The position numbers and the translations under genes are program-made. Shown here piece by piece: positions 55,866 to 64,000 of a stretch of 64,000 nt of DNA (positions within the stretch are counted from its first letter, which is position 1; every line of letters starts with the position of its first letter). The stretch is from Leptospira sp. WS39.C2 (lineage in GTDB: Bacteria > Spirochaetota > Leptospiria > Leptospirales > Leptospiraceae), in contig NZ_CP162142.1 in NCBI RefSeq assembly GCF_040833965.1, forward strand, positions 1,265,001-1,329,000, written 5' to 3'. The notes beneath the pieces were generated by a model. It was not told the origin of the DNA. It saw nothing but the letters and a program-made list of their open reading frames with translations, and searched no databases.

Positions 55866-56543
55866 TTGGAACCGGGTCTTATCCTATTTCGAATTCCTTT
55901 TCAAAAAAAAGATAAAATCCAATTAACGAAGGAGGAAGTGAACCACCTTCGTGCATTGCGGTTGTATGCAGAGACCACTACCATCCAAATCCGTGATGGA
56001 GCAGGTGGACTCTTCAATTATCTATATACACCCAAATCGAATGATCTACATTTTCAAAACGAGGAATTCGTAGAGTTAAAAACTGAGCGAAAAAAAGTAG
56101 CCATCGCTTTACCTAAAGGGAATCGTTTGGATTTTTTTTTGCAAAAGGTGACTGAGATTGGCCTGAATGAAGTGATTTTTTTAGTGTTTCGTCATTCCAT
56201 CCGAAAAGAATTTAATTTGGAACGTGCTAAAAAAATTGTGAACGAAGCTGCAGCCCAATCGAAACAAACAGAAATATTAAAACTATCCATTGAACCTGCA
56301 AAAGATTGGTTAGAAGCACATAAAGAAAGTTTGGTGGTTTTCCATCCGTTTGGCAAGGAACCATTTCAAATCCAAACTCTTAGTGGTAAAATCCCTGTCA
56401 TTGGCCCAGAAGGTGGGTATCATTTAGAAGAAGAGGAGTGGATGGAAAAAAACAAAATCCCAAAACTCACACTCCCTGGTGGAGTGCTTAGGACTGAAAC
56501 TTGCGGGATTGTTGCCGCAAGTTTTTTGGTTTATGGTACGTAA
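55866..56543 (+). CDS. rsmE: 16S rRNA (uracil-1498-N3)-methyltransferase
   Basis: It methylates U1498 of 16S rRNA in the decoding region. The 225-residue SPOUT-type protein has the N-terminal PUA-like region (TKEEVNHLRALRL), then VAIALPKGNRLDFFLQKVTE followed by IGLNEVIF, and the knotted C-terminal IGPEGGYHLEEEEW and LTLPGGVLRTETCGIVAASF. The frame opens with TTG at 55866; no better start is visible. It is probably co-transcribed with guaB. Confidence 0.92.
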   Translation: MEPGLILFRIPFQKKDKIQLTKEEVNHLRALRLYAETTTIQIRDGAGGLFNYLYTPKSNDLHFQNEEFVELKTERKKVAIALPKGNRLDFFLQKVTEIGLNEVIFLVFRHSIRKEFNLERAKKIVNEAAAQSKQTEILKLSIEPAKDWLEAHKESLVVFHPFGKEPFQIQTLSGKIPVIGPEGGYHLEEEEWMEKNKIPKLTLPGGVLRTETCGIVAASFLVYGT

Positions 56544-56551
56544 AAGAAAAC

Positions 56552-56821
56552 TTACTGGTTGGTAAGTAGGAGCAGGGTTCCAGACAAATTACAATTGGTA
56601 GAACAATTGGAAAAACAAGTAGAAGCTGCTGTGTAGTTTTCCCCTGTAATGTCTGGGTATTTTGCAGCACAATCTGCATTACAAGCTGTCAAACTTCCAC
56701 CTGTACATGTGAGGATGAATGTGAACAGGTTTTTCTCCAAGGTTTTGTCTTCTCTTTTTTGGCAAGATGTAGAAAAGACCATGACAAAACTAATGATCAT
56801 CATTAAAAAAATACGTTTCAT
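56552..56821 (-). CDS. Cysteine-rich small lipoprotein
   Basis: About 89 residues from ATG 56821, which has GAGGAG upstream; the longer open frame from 56974 overlaps the divergent gene and is rejected. The signal ends VMVFSTSC. The mature part has seven further cysteines in a regular spread (LTCTGG, TACNADCAAKYP, STCFSNCSTNC), which suggests a disulfide-linked fold. Similar Cys-rich lipoproteins occur in Leptospira, but I cannot name the family. Confidence 0.72.
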   Translation of the reverse strand: MKRIFLMMIISFVMVFSTSCQKREDKTLEKNLFTFILTCTGGSLTACNADCAAKYPDITGENYTAASTCFSNCSTNCNLSGTLLLLTNQ

Positions 56822-56915
56822 AACACATAGACTCCTCGCTCCTACCATTTCGTCAATCGGTTCGTAAAAATCTTGACCCTTGTGACTTTTCCTATGCATT
56901 GGATGAGATTCGATT

Positions 56916-58388
56916 ATGGCAGAAAGTAGCAAAAAAGTTTTAGAGAAAAAAGGACAAGGTGAATACGAATTCACTGCCTACGGGGAATTTTTGTCCTATT
57001 TCCATGCCCACATCGATATTTTCAAACGCCTCTTAAAAACCAAAAAAATGGATCCTTCCCAAGTGGAAGAGGTGGCAAAACAAATTAAGTCCTACATGAC
57101 GGGAAATATCAAAAAAACAGATCAGTTTTTTGAACACCTGCCACAATTTGCTACTTTGTTAGGTGTATCGAAAGAAGAGGTATCTGCTTACCTCAATGCA
57201 AACTTTTTAGAGGTTTTAACCAAGGTCCAAGATAAACTAAAAAACCAAGAACTGGAGAAAATGAAAAATGCTCCAGCTCCAAGTTTTGCTTCTATATCGG
57301 AAGAGATTGTGGAAGGGTTACATTTTAACCATCCCAAGGATTTTGTATTTGCCCAAAAAGGGATTTTGATGGTACTCGAAAACCCTTTGACGGGTGAGAT
57401 CATTGAACCTCAAGGACTCATGGCGGCATCGGCCAAAGCAGCCTTATCAATTCCTTCGGGTGCCGAATCGGAAAAAGAACCTGTTTCCCTTACGGAAGCA
57501 CTTGCAGTTGCCAATGCACCGCCAACTCCTGTTGCCAAAAAACAATCGTTAATCTTAGAAAAAGAAAAATCCATCCTCCAAGAAATCGCTGAAACATTTG
57601 CTGATACATTAACCGGTGAAAAATTAGAAGTAAAAATCGGGCCGGAAGTATCAGACACTCCTCAAATCGATACAAAATCAAATGGTAGTTCTACCAAATC
57701 AAATGAAGAATATGAAATAGAAGATTTAGAGTTTGATGATTCATCTGATTCCTCAAGTGAAAGTGGTTCGTCATTTCATGAAACACAAGAACATGATGAT
57801 TTTTCAGATGATTTAGGAATCGAATATGAAGAGGAACAACCTCCTCCTCCACAACTTGACCTAAATTTAGTGAGACTCGGTAATTATTCCATTACAGAGT
57901 TTATGGATTTGGTTCAAACCATTACCACCTACCAAACAAAAGGTGATCAAGTTGGATACCAAAATTGGTTACGTTCCATATCAGAATTTGACAAAGCTGT
58001 TGTTTCTTTACGAACACAAGTATTGAAAGAGCAAAAAAATGAACCTGTGGATTGGAATTCTCTTTTCCAAATGATGAGTTCAAAATCAGAATTAAAACCT
58101 GACGTATTAAAGGGAATTGTTAAAAAAATAAAGAACTTCCAAATCGTAAAGCTGACATTAGATCGGATGATCCAGGAATTCAAAAAAGGAAGTCCCGAAT
58201 TCATGCAAATCGTGAAAATGGCTTGGCCCCATATACAAAAATCGTTTTACGAAGTTCCAAATTACCAACAAGTGCAAACTTTGCTCCGAGGGATATTGTC
58301 ACGTGTGAATGGAGATGCACATAAAAAGGAATTCTCTAGAATTTTCACGATGGCCCTTAATTTTATCCAATCCAAGTTCCCGGTATAA
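56916..58388 (+). CDS. Two-domain protein with acidic serine-rich linker, unknown function
   Basis: I do not recognise this 490-residue protein. A helical N-terminal domain (residues 1-150, from YEFTAYGEFLSYFHAHIDIF) is followed by a low-complexity linker. The linker is rich in Asp, Glu and Ser around residues 265-310 (EYEIEDLEFDDSSDSSSESG) and ends in EEEQPPPPQ. A second helical domain follows (YSITEFMDLVQTITTYQTKG to the end). No signal peptide or membrane segment is visible, so it is likely cytoplasmic. It leads a three-gene run with exported and membrane proteins. Confidence 0.7.
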   Translation: MAESSKKVLEKKGQGEYEFTAYGEFLSYFHAHIDIFKRLLKTKKMDPSQVEEVAKQIKSYMTGNIKKTDQFFEHLPQFATLLGVSKEEVSAYLNANFLEVLTKVQDKLKNQELEKMKNAPAPSFASISEEIVEGLHFNHPKDFVFAQKGILMVLENPLTGEIIEPQGLMAASAKAALSIPSGAESEKEPVSLTEALAVANAPPTPVAKKQSLILEKEKSILQEIAETFADTLTGEKLEVKIGPEVSDTPQIDTKSNGSSTKSNEEYEIEDLEFDDSSDSSSESGSSFHETQEHDDFSDDLGIEYEEEQPPPPQLDLNLVRLGNYSITEFMDLVQTITTYQTKGDQVGYQNWLRSISEFDKAVVSLRTQVLKEQKNEPVDWNSLFQMMSSKSELKPDVLKGIVKKIKNFQIVKLTLDRMIQEFKKGSPEFMQIVKMAWPHIQKSFYEVPNYQQVQTLLRGILSRVNGDAHKKEFSRIFTMALNFIQSKFPV

Positions 58389-58390
58389 AA

Positions 58391-59542
58391 ATGGATCGAG
58401 AGAAAAATTCTCTCAGCTTACTTAATAAGAAGTATTACCTTCTAATGAATCTTTGTTTTTATTTAGTTGGGAGTAGTTTACCTTTATCCTCACAATCCAA
58501 ATCTGAAATTATTGTAGACCCTTTACTGCAAAAACCTTGGATCCCAGATGCAGAAGAAGAGGAATCACGGAGTTACCATCGTTTTTTATCTGATTTTAAA
58601 AACAAACAAACATCGGTGAAAAAAAAAGATAGTTTTGGAAGGAACTACCTCGTATCCCCATCTGGTAAAATCCGATTTTTAATCGATGACGAATATTATA
58701 AAGAATTTCCCATCCAAAAGGAAGCAGACATTGCTTCAAAAGAATTAGAAGCCTTATATGATGTGAGAAAGGAAAAGGATGTAGTATTTTTGGGAAAAGG
58801 GATTAACCTCTGTTACCGTTTGAAAAAAGAAAGGGATCCTGGGTTTTTTCCGGAATGGCTTGTTTTTTCTAATGAGATTACAAATCGAGCGGCAAATGAG
58901 TGGTCAGACCAAACCATTCCATTGGACTTAGTGAGTGATCCTTATGGATGTTATGTGGACGAAAAATCAAATCTCGATTATTTATACATTGAGTCTGAAT
59001 CATTTCGTTATCGTTTAAAAATTCCCAGTTCACTTCGGTATGAAGGACTATTTGGGAATAGGCTTGGACTTTATGGAGAAAATAGAGATAGTATTTACCG
59101 TGTTGTGCGATTTGCCCAATTTTTATCTAATTATTTACCGGAAGGGCAAACGGAATGGGATGAGGCTTTAAAACTACAGACCTCAGGTAAAAAAAAGAAA
59201 ACAATACCAAAAATCATTTTGTCAATTGGTTCAAGTTTTGATAAAGTAAGACCATTACGAAACACTAAAAATTATTTTATATTTTGGGATTCGGTTCGTT
59301 CCTTAACCAAAACTCAAATAAGGCAACTTAAATTCAAACGAATGGAACGAGATAATGAGTATGTAAGTGAATGGATAGAAGTGGATGATATAGGAAATCC
59401 TATACCAATGGAAATGAAAGAATACTATGTATACAATGCACCAAGGGGTTATTTTTTATCCCTTTCCTATCCATTACGTGAAAAAAAGTTAGCTGATGAG
59501 TATTGGAGTACACTTCGTACAAGTTTTACGGTGAAGGATTAG
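58391..59542 (+). CDS. Exported protein of unknown function
   Basis: A 383-residue protein whose N-terminal hydrophobic stretch (LLMNLCFYLVGSSLPLSSQS) looks like a signal peptide. The body is charged and beta-rich without a motif I know. It contains a long repeat-free region with YLVSPSGKIRFLIDDEYYKE and later RYEGLFGNRLGLYGENRDSI. It begins two bases after the preceding stop, so it is in the same operon and probably acts in the periplasm. Confidence 0.65.
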   Translation: MDREKNSLSLLNKKYYLLMNLCFYLVGSSLPLSSQSKSEIIVDPLLQKPWIPDAEEEESRSYHRFLSDFKNKQTSVKKKDSFGRNYLVSPSGKIRFLIDDEYYKEFPIQKEADIASKELEALYDVRKEKDVVFLGKGINLCYRLKKERDPGFFPEWLVFSNEITNRAANEWSDQTIPLDLVSDPYGCYVDEKSNLDYLYIESESFRYRLKIPSSLRYEGLFGNRLGLYGENRDSIYRVVRFAQFLSNYLPEGQTEWDEALKLQTSGKKKKTIPKIILSIGSSFDKVRPLRNTKNYFIFWDSVRSLTKTQIRQLKFKRMERDNEYVSEWIEVDDIGNPIPMEMKEYYVYNAPRGYFLSLSYPLREKKLADEYWSTLRTSFTVKD

Positions 59543-59553
59543 GATCAATTTGG

Positions 59554-60342
59554 ATGATGATTACCTCCTTTGTAGAAAACAAAAACCCAAAAAGAAGAGA
59601 ACCTGGAGATAGTTCACCTTCGTTACCTCAATTATTTTGGATTGGGTTATGTTTGATTTTAGTTTTTACTTTAATTTTGCTTCCGTTTGGTGTTTATTGG
59701 CCTTTATCCAATTCCATTTGGGTGTTACTTATCTTTTTTTTGCCGCTAGTATTTTTAGGAATTCATTTTACCAAAACACAGGGAACCAAAATCCTTTTGG
59801 CTGTTGTTTTCGCATTACTTTCTGGAGGGAATGTACTTTTGTTTTTAGGCGATGTGATTGGTTACAAAACTGGATTCACGTCTCAGTTCGATGTATTGCC
59901 TGAAAATGTACATTTGTCATTAGGTGTTCGTTACTTATATTTAAGAGAGTTTTATTTAGATGAAACAGATTCAGGTACATTTGAATCTCATTTGTTTGTT
60001 CGACGTCGGTCAAGTGCCACAATGTATGGGCCATTGATTACATTTCAATACAAAAGGATTCGTTCTGTTTCTGGAAAAGACACCCCGTCTCCCTTATATG
60101 CCATTTGTTATTCTAAAGAAAAAGGGAAATGCCATATATCGAGTTTGTTTTCTGGTGGAGTTTTTTTGAAAGAAGCCATTTGGGAAAACAAAAATTCCAA
60201 ATTTTCTCAAGATACAAATTTCATTATTTGGAAAGATCGTTTGGATTCAGAGTATGAAACAAAAGGAATTTATTCGATTTTGTTTTTGATCTTTCTCCTT
60301 ACTCTTTGGGCAGTTGTCGTATATTTGCCTACATTCAAATAA
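59554..60342 (+). CDS. Membrane protein with extracytoplasmic domain, unknown function
   Basis: About 262 residues from ATG 59554; an in-frame TTG at 59503 would overlap the preceding gene. Three or four N-terminal helices (LFWIGLCLILVFTLILLPFG, WVLLIFFLPLVFLGIHF, LLAVVFALLSGGNVLLFLG) are followed by a soluble domain of about 130 residues and one C-terminal helix (GIYSILFLIFLLTLWAVVVY). The domain has two Cys in YAICYSKEKGKCHIS. I do not recognise the family. The last gene of the run from 56916. Confidence 0.65.
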   Translation: MMITSFVENKNPKRREPGDSSPSLPQLFWIGLCLILVFTLILLPFGVYWPLSNSIWVLLIFFLPLVFLGIHFTKTQGTKILLAVVFALLSGGNVLLFLGDVIGYKTGFTSQFDVLPENVHLSLGVRYLYLREFYLDETDSGTFESHLFVRRRSSATMYGPLITFQYKRIRSVSGKDTPSPLYAICYSKEKGKCHISSLFSGGVFLKEAIWENKNSKFSQDTNFIIWKDRLDSEYETKGIYSILFLIFLLTLWAVVVYLPTFK

Positions 60343-60360
60343 ATAGAAAGATTTTATGTA

Positions 60361-60399
60361 TCTTAATACAATCTTAATGTGATCAATTTCCTTCTTAAG
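60361..60399 (+). promoter_or_regulatory. Phased direct repeats upstream of kdpA, candidate response-regulator site
   Basis: TCTTAAT occurs at 60361 and again exactly 11 bases later at 60372, and TCTTAAG at 60393. An 11-bp phase is typical of OmpR/KdpE-type binding sites. The block lies about 50-85 bp upstream of kdpA. No KdpD or KdpE gene is in the window. Confidence 0.5.
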
Positions 60400-60444
60400 C
60401 TCTCATCTCTTTACTTGGAATCGATAGTATGAGAAGATCAGAAC

Positions 60445-62076
60445 ATGGTAGAATTACTCTATTTTCCTTTGTTTGTTGGGTTACTGATATTAGTATCACC
60501 ATTTTTCGGTTATTATATGGCATTCATATTGAATGCAAACGTATTGCCTTTTGAAGGTATTTTTAATCGATTCCTTCATTCTGGTGAACCAGTAGACCAA
60601 ACTTCGAAACAATATTTACAGAGTCTATGTTTGTTTCACTTGATTGGAGGAGGTTTCCTCTTTGTAGTTTTACGTTATCAAAATATGTTTCCTCTCAATC
60701 CAATGAAAATTGAAGGAATGGATTGGGACTTAGCACTGAATACCACTATTTCCTTTATCACAAATACAAATTGGCAAGCTTACTCTGGTGAAAGCCAACT
60801 CAGTTACTTTTCTCAAATGGTGGGACTCACTCCTCAAAATTTTTTAAGTGCCGCAGTTGGAATATCTGTTTTAGCGTTTGTGAGTAGAGCGATTGTTTCA
60901 TCATCCGAACAAAAATTTGGGAATTTTTGGAAAGATATGTTTCGTTCCACATTTTATATCCTTTTGCCTTTATCGGTTATGATTGCCATTCTTTTGATTT
61001 CCCAAGGTGTGATCCAAACTTGGAACGAACCTCTATCAATACTCGGCACAGACAACCAACCCATCCCTCTTGGACCTGCCGCTTCACAAATTGCAATCAA
61101 ACAAATTGGAACCAATGGTGGTGGGTATTTTGGAGTGAATAGCGCACATCCCTTTGAAAATCCAACTCCTATTTCTAATTTTATCGAAATGTTTTCGATT
61201 CTTTTTATCCCTGCTTCCTGTGTATTTTTGTATGGAAAAATAACCAATTCCTTCAGACATGCATGGGTTGTTTTTTTTGTTATGTTAAGTTTACTCATCT
61301 TCGGATTTTTTGCCGTATTCTTTTCCGAATGGAATCACCCAGGATTTTGGGAAGGAAAGGAAACTCGGTTTTCGTTAACAGAATCGTCCTTATGGTTATC
61401 TGTAACGACTGCGGCATCAAACGGATCTGTCAACTCTATGCATGATAGTTATTCTCCGTTAGCTGGTGGAATTGGTATTTTTCAAATGATGTTAGGTGAA
61501 ATCATTTTTGGTGGTGTTGGAACAGGGATGTATGGAATGGTTCTTTTCCTTATTCTTACCGTTTTCTTATCAGGTCTTATGACAGGAAGAACACCAGAGT
61601 ATTTTGGAAAAAAAATTGGAAGTTATGAAATCAAATGGACCTTGTTTGGAATCCTCGCACCAACCGTTTGTATTTTAATCGGTACAACCATTACCATTTT
61701 TATGGATTCAGGTTTTACTGCAAAAGGACCACATGCGCTTTCACAAATCCTTTACGCATTTAGTTCTGCTTCTGGCAATAATGGCTCTGCTTTTGCTGGA
61801 TTTGGGGCAGATACCTTGTGGGGGAATTTATCTCTCGGCTTTTGTATGTTCGTTGGTCGTTTTAGTGTGATCTATGCAGTCATCATGGTTACTGCGAGTT
61901 TAGGAAGTAAAATCACAACAAAATCATCAGAAGGAAACTTTCGATTGGATACTGTTTTGTTTGGGATCCTAAGTTTTAGTGTGATTGTGATTGTTTGTGG
62001 TTTGTCTTTTTTTCCAGTGATGGCCCTTGGTCCGATTTTGGAAGAGTTAATGTTGCGAAGTGGTATTTTCTTTTAA
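60445..62076 (+). CDS. kdpA: Potassium-transporting ATPase subunit A
   Basis: The channel-like subunit of the KdpFABC high-affinity potassium pump, 543 residues with about ten membrane helices. Four selectivity-filter-like loops are visible: NTNWQAYSGE, GTNGGGYFGVNSAHPFENPT, ASNGSVNSMHDS and ASGNNGSAFAGF. No kdpF-like small gene precedes it. kdpB follows after 12 bases. Confidence 0.96.
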   Translation: MVELLYFPLFVGLLILVSPFFGYYMAFILNANVLPFEGIFNRFLHSGEPVDQTSKQYLQSLCLFHLIGGGFLFVVLRYQNMFPLNPMKIEGMDWDLALNTTISFITNTNWQAYSGESQLSYFSQMVGLTPQNFLSAAVGISVLAFVSRAIVSSSEQKFGNFWKDMFRSTFYILLPLSVMIAILLISQGVIQTWNEPLSILGTDNQPIPLGPAASQIAIKQIGTNGGGYFGVNSAHPFENPTPISNFIEMFSILFIPASCVFLYGKITNSFRHAWVVFFVMLSLLIFGFFAVFFSEWNHPGFWEGKETRFSLTESSLWLSVTTAASNGSVNSMHDSYSPLAGGIGIFQMMLGEIIFGGVGTGMYGMVLFLILTVFLSGLMTGRTPEYFGKKIGSYEIKWTLFGILAPTVCILIGTTITIFMDSGFTAKGPHALSQILYAFSSASGNNGSAFAGFGADTLWGNLSLGFCMFVGRFSVIYAVIMVTASLGSKITTKSSEGNFRLDTVLFGILSFSVIVIVCGLSFFPVMALGPILEELMLRSGIFF

Positions 62077-62088
62077 GGGGAATTGTAT

Positions 62089-64000
62089 ATGAAGCCTAAC
62101 TATTTTATTTCGAAGGAATTGTTTCTTTTATCTATCGGAAATGCATTTCAAAAAATTTCACCGAAGTATGCATTTTCTAATCCAGTGATGGCAACAGTTT
62201 GGGTTGGGACCTTACTCCTGTTACTTCAAGTTTTATATTTCTTAACCATTGGCGTAACTCTTAAAAAAGAATTACCAATTCTGTTCTGGTTATTATTAAC
62301 TCTTTTTTTTGCAAATTTCGCAGAAAGTGTTGCCGAAGGGAGAGGGAAAGCAAGGGCAGATAGCCTCCGTAAGACCAGATCTTCAACTGTAACGAAACGA
62401 GTGATCCAAGCAGGAGACAAAAATTTTACAGAGATCACTTCGAGTGAATTGAAGGTGGGTGACATTGTCTTAGTGGAAGCAGGCTCAACCATTCCGGGAG
62501 ATGGGGAGGTGGTTTTGGGAATTGCCAGTGTGGACGAATCGGCAGTGACAGGAGAGTCAGCACCAGTGATCCGAGAGAGTGGAGGAGATCGTTCTGCGGT
62601 CACTGGAGGAACAAAGGTGATTTCGGATTATCTTTATATCCAAATCACGGCAAAACATGGTGAAAGTTTTATTGATAAAATGATTTCGATGATTGAAGGT
62701 GCCTCCAGGCAAAAAACACCTAACGAAATCGCATTGGGAATCTTATTATTTGCATTAACCATTTTGTTTTTGTTAGGTGTTGTGACTTTGATACCCGTTT
62801 CGAAATTTGTGGGAAATCAAATTGGACAAAATTGGAATTTTGAATTTTCCGTATGGCTTGCCTTATTTGTTTGCTTAATTCCAACAACGATCGCCGCATT
62901 ACTGAGTGCCATTGGAATCTCTGGAATGGAACGCCTAATTCGTTACAACGTGATTGCCAAAAGCGGAAAAGCTGTGGAAGCCGCAGGCGATATCCATGTC
63001 CTATTACTTGACAAAACGGGAACCATTACTCTCGGTAACAGGGAAGCCCATCAATTTTATCCAGGCGATGGTGTTTCGGAAGAAGAACTTGCTGATGCTT
63101 CCCAACTTTCTTCCTTATCTGATGAAACACCAGAAGGACGTTCGATTGTAGTTTTAGCCAAACAAAAATATGCAATCAGAGAAAGAAATTTGAATGCACT
63201 TGATGTTAGGTGGATTCCGTTTTCGGCTTCGACCCGTATGAGTGGTGTGGAGGTATATGAAAACGGAGTGGAAGTTCGAAACATACGAAAAGGTGCGTTT
63301 GATTCTATCAAAAAACATATCGAATCATTGGGGGGAGTGATTCCGCAAAGGGATTTATTGTTGATTGAGCAAATTTCTAGAAAAGGGAGCACTCCCATTC
63401 TAGTTTCCGAAGGAAAAAGATTACTAGGAGTGATAGAACTCAAAGACATCGTGAAGGGAGGTTTGAAGGAAAGGTTTGCATATTTAAGAAGGATGGGGAT
63501 TCGCACAGTTATGATCACAGGAGATAACCCTCTCACTGCGGCAGCCATTGCGGCTGAGGCAGGTGTTGATGATTTTATAGCAGAAGCAACTCCTGAAGCA
63601 AAATTAAAACGTATCAGAGAAGAACAATCAAACGGGTATTTGGTGGCAATGATCGGGGATGGTACAAATGATGCGCCGGCTCTTGCTCAGTCAGATGTGG
63701 GAGTCGCAATGAACACTGGAACACAAACGGCAAGAGAAGCAGGAAACATGATTGATTTAGATAGTAATCCAAGTAAACTCATTGAAATAGTAGAAATTGG
63801 AAAACAACTGCTCATGACAAGGGGTGCACTCACAACGTTTAGTATCGCCAATGACGTTGCAAAATACTTTGCCATTCTTCCTGCTTTGTTTTTACCTTTG
63901 GCACCCTTAAATATCATGCAATTGTCTAGTCCCGACAATGCAATTCTATCTGCTGTAATTTTTAACGCTTTGGTGATCCCTGCTCTCATTCCACTTTCCC
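62089..64000 (+). CDS. kdpB: Potassium-transporting ATPase subunit B (partial, C-terminus outside window)
   Basis: The ATP-hydrolysing P-type subunit of KdpFABC. The visible 637 codons start at ATG 62089, which has AAGGGG upstream. The actuator loop is SAVTGESAP, the phosphorylation site is [13 protein letters not shown] (Asp308), the nucleotide-binding part follows, and the hinge is [20 protein letters not shown]. The last visible part, [20 protein letters not shown], is in the membrane domain. Only about 40-50 residues are missing on the right, where kdpC should follow. Confidence 0.96.
   Translation, partial: MKPNYFISKELFLLSIGNAFQKISPKYAFSNPVMATVWVGTLLLLLQVLYFLTIGVTLKKELPILFWLLLTLFFANFAESVAEGRGKARADSLRKTRSSTVTKRVIQAGDKNFTEITSSELKVGDIVLVEAGSTIPGDGEVVLGIASVDESAVTGESAPVIRESGGDRSAVTGGTKVISDYLYIQITAKHGESFIDKMISMIEGASRQKTPNEIALGILLFALTILFLLGVVTLIPVSKFVGNQIGQNWNFEFSVWLALFVCLIPTTIAALLSAIGISGMERLIRYNVIAKSGKAVEAAGDIHVLLLDKTGTITLGNREAHQFYPGDGVSEEELADASQLSSLSDETPEGRSIVVLAKQKYAIRERNLNALDVRWIPFSASTRMSGVEVYENGVEVRNIRKGAFDSIKKHIESLGGVIPQRDLLLIEQISRKGSTPILVSEGKRLLGVIELKDIVKGGLKERFAYLRRMGIRTVMITGDNPLTAAAIAAEAGVDDFIAEATPEAKLKRIREEQSNGYLVAMIGDGTNDAPALAQSDVGVAMNTGTQTAREAGNMIDLDSNPSKLIEIVEIGKQLLMTRGALTTFSIANDVAKYFAILPALFLPLAPLNIMQLSSPDNAILSAVIFNALVIPALIPLS

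Noticed and set aside
56822..56974. N-terminal extension of the cysteine-rich lipoprotein gene
   Set aside because: It overlaps the divergent gene at 56916 and destroys the lipoprotein signal. The start at 56821 has a ribosome site.
1..64000. CRISPR arrays, insertion sequences and prophage genes
   Set aside because: No regular short repeats with unique spacers, no transposase or integrase, and no phage structural genes were seen. The only repeat family with two clear copies is the structured element.

Overview
The window looks like a chromosomal segment of a Leptospira-type spirochaete, more likely a saprophytic or environmental species than a host-restricted one. The grounds are low GC with AT-rich spacers, many small lipoproteins with loose spirochaetal lipoboxes (for example FMINC, FFSC, FQNC), a DUF1577 protein (a family I know only from Leptospira), many multi-membrane signalling proteins, and a degenerate 16S rRNA 3' end with Leptospira-like wording standing alone rather than in an rRNA operon. 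The species cannot be named from the sequence alone.

Layout. 1-3883: minus-strand type I restriction-modification genes (hsdR, then the start of hsdM, which runs off the left edge). 3884-4624: a gene-free scar holding a dispersed structured repeat, a broken 16S rRNA 3' end and a terminator, followed by an XRE-regulator pseudogene. 5091-10605: minus-strand membrane proteins, a degenerate HD-GYP protein and a chemotaxis receptor. 10606-11300: gene-free, with decayed coding fragments and the second copy of the repeat, next to a truncated AraC regulator. 12184-14519: a repeat lipoprotein and a class III nucleotide cyclase. 14949-20044: stress and regulatory genes (redoxin, AraC, DoxX-like, DinB-like, YHS, GST, ArsR plus SRPBCC). 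20092-23728: diguanylate cyclase, a YndJ-like membrane protein, a CrtA-like protein and a DHFR-like reductase. 24006-26212: an ArsR regulator facing a membrane protein, a membrane di-iron hydroxylase and a rubredoxin, with two matching operators. 26292-35920: mostly lipoproteins and exported proteins (tandem paralogues, a cytochrome c lipoprotein, a seven-repeat propeller, an SGNH hydrolase, a HEAT-repeat lipoprotein).

36031-47088 looks like a metal-starvation (zinc) regulon. A COG0523 GTPase and a thiol peroxidase are transcribed leftward. A second operon encodes a lipoprotein, an outer-membrane barrel and a complete metal ABC transporter. Both start at copies of one site, TTGCAA-N5-TTGCAA, which I read as the Zur box. 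A chemotaxis receptor, an acyl-CoA dehydrogenase and an amidohydrolase lie between the two.

47096-60342 holds housekeeping genes (tmk, guaB, rsmE), cyclic-di-GMP-type proteins (EAL, DUF1577), a B12-binding radical SAM protein and a run of lineage-specific proteins. 60445-64000 is kdpA and the start of kdpB (high-affinity potassium uptake), preceded by phased direct repeats typical of an OmpR-family regulator.

The most interesting items are the shared Zur-like box with a possibly new outer-membrane zinc uptake set, the ArsR-controlled hydroxylase/rubredoxin module, the broken 16S 3' end carrying a palindromic insert, the two-copy structured repeat, and a six-helix membrane sensor that seems to be shared by a cyclase, a diguanylate cyclase and two chemotaxis receptors.
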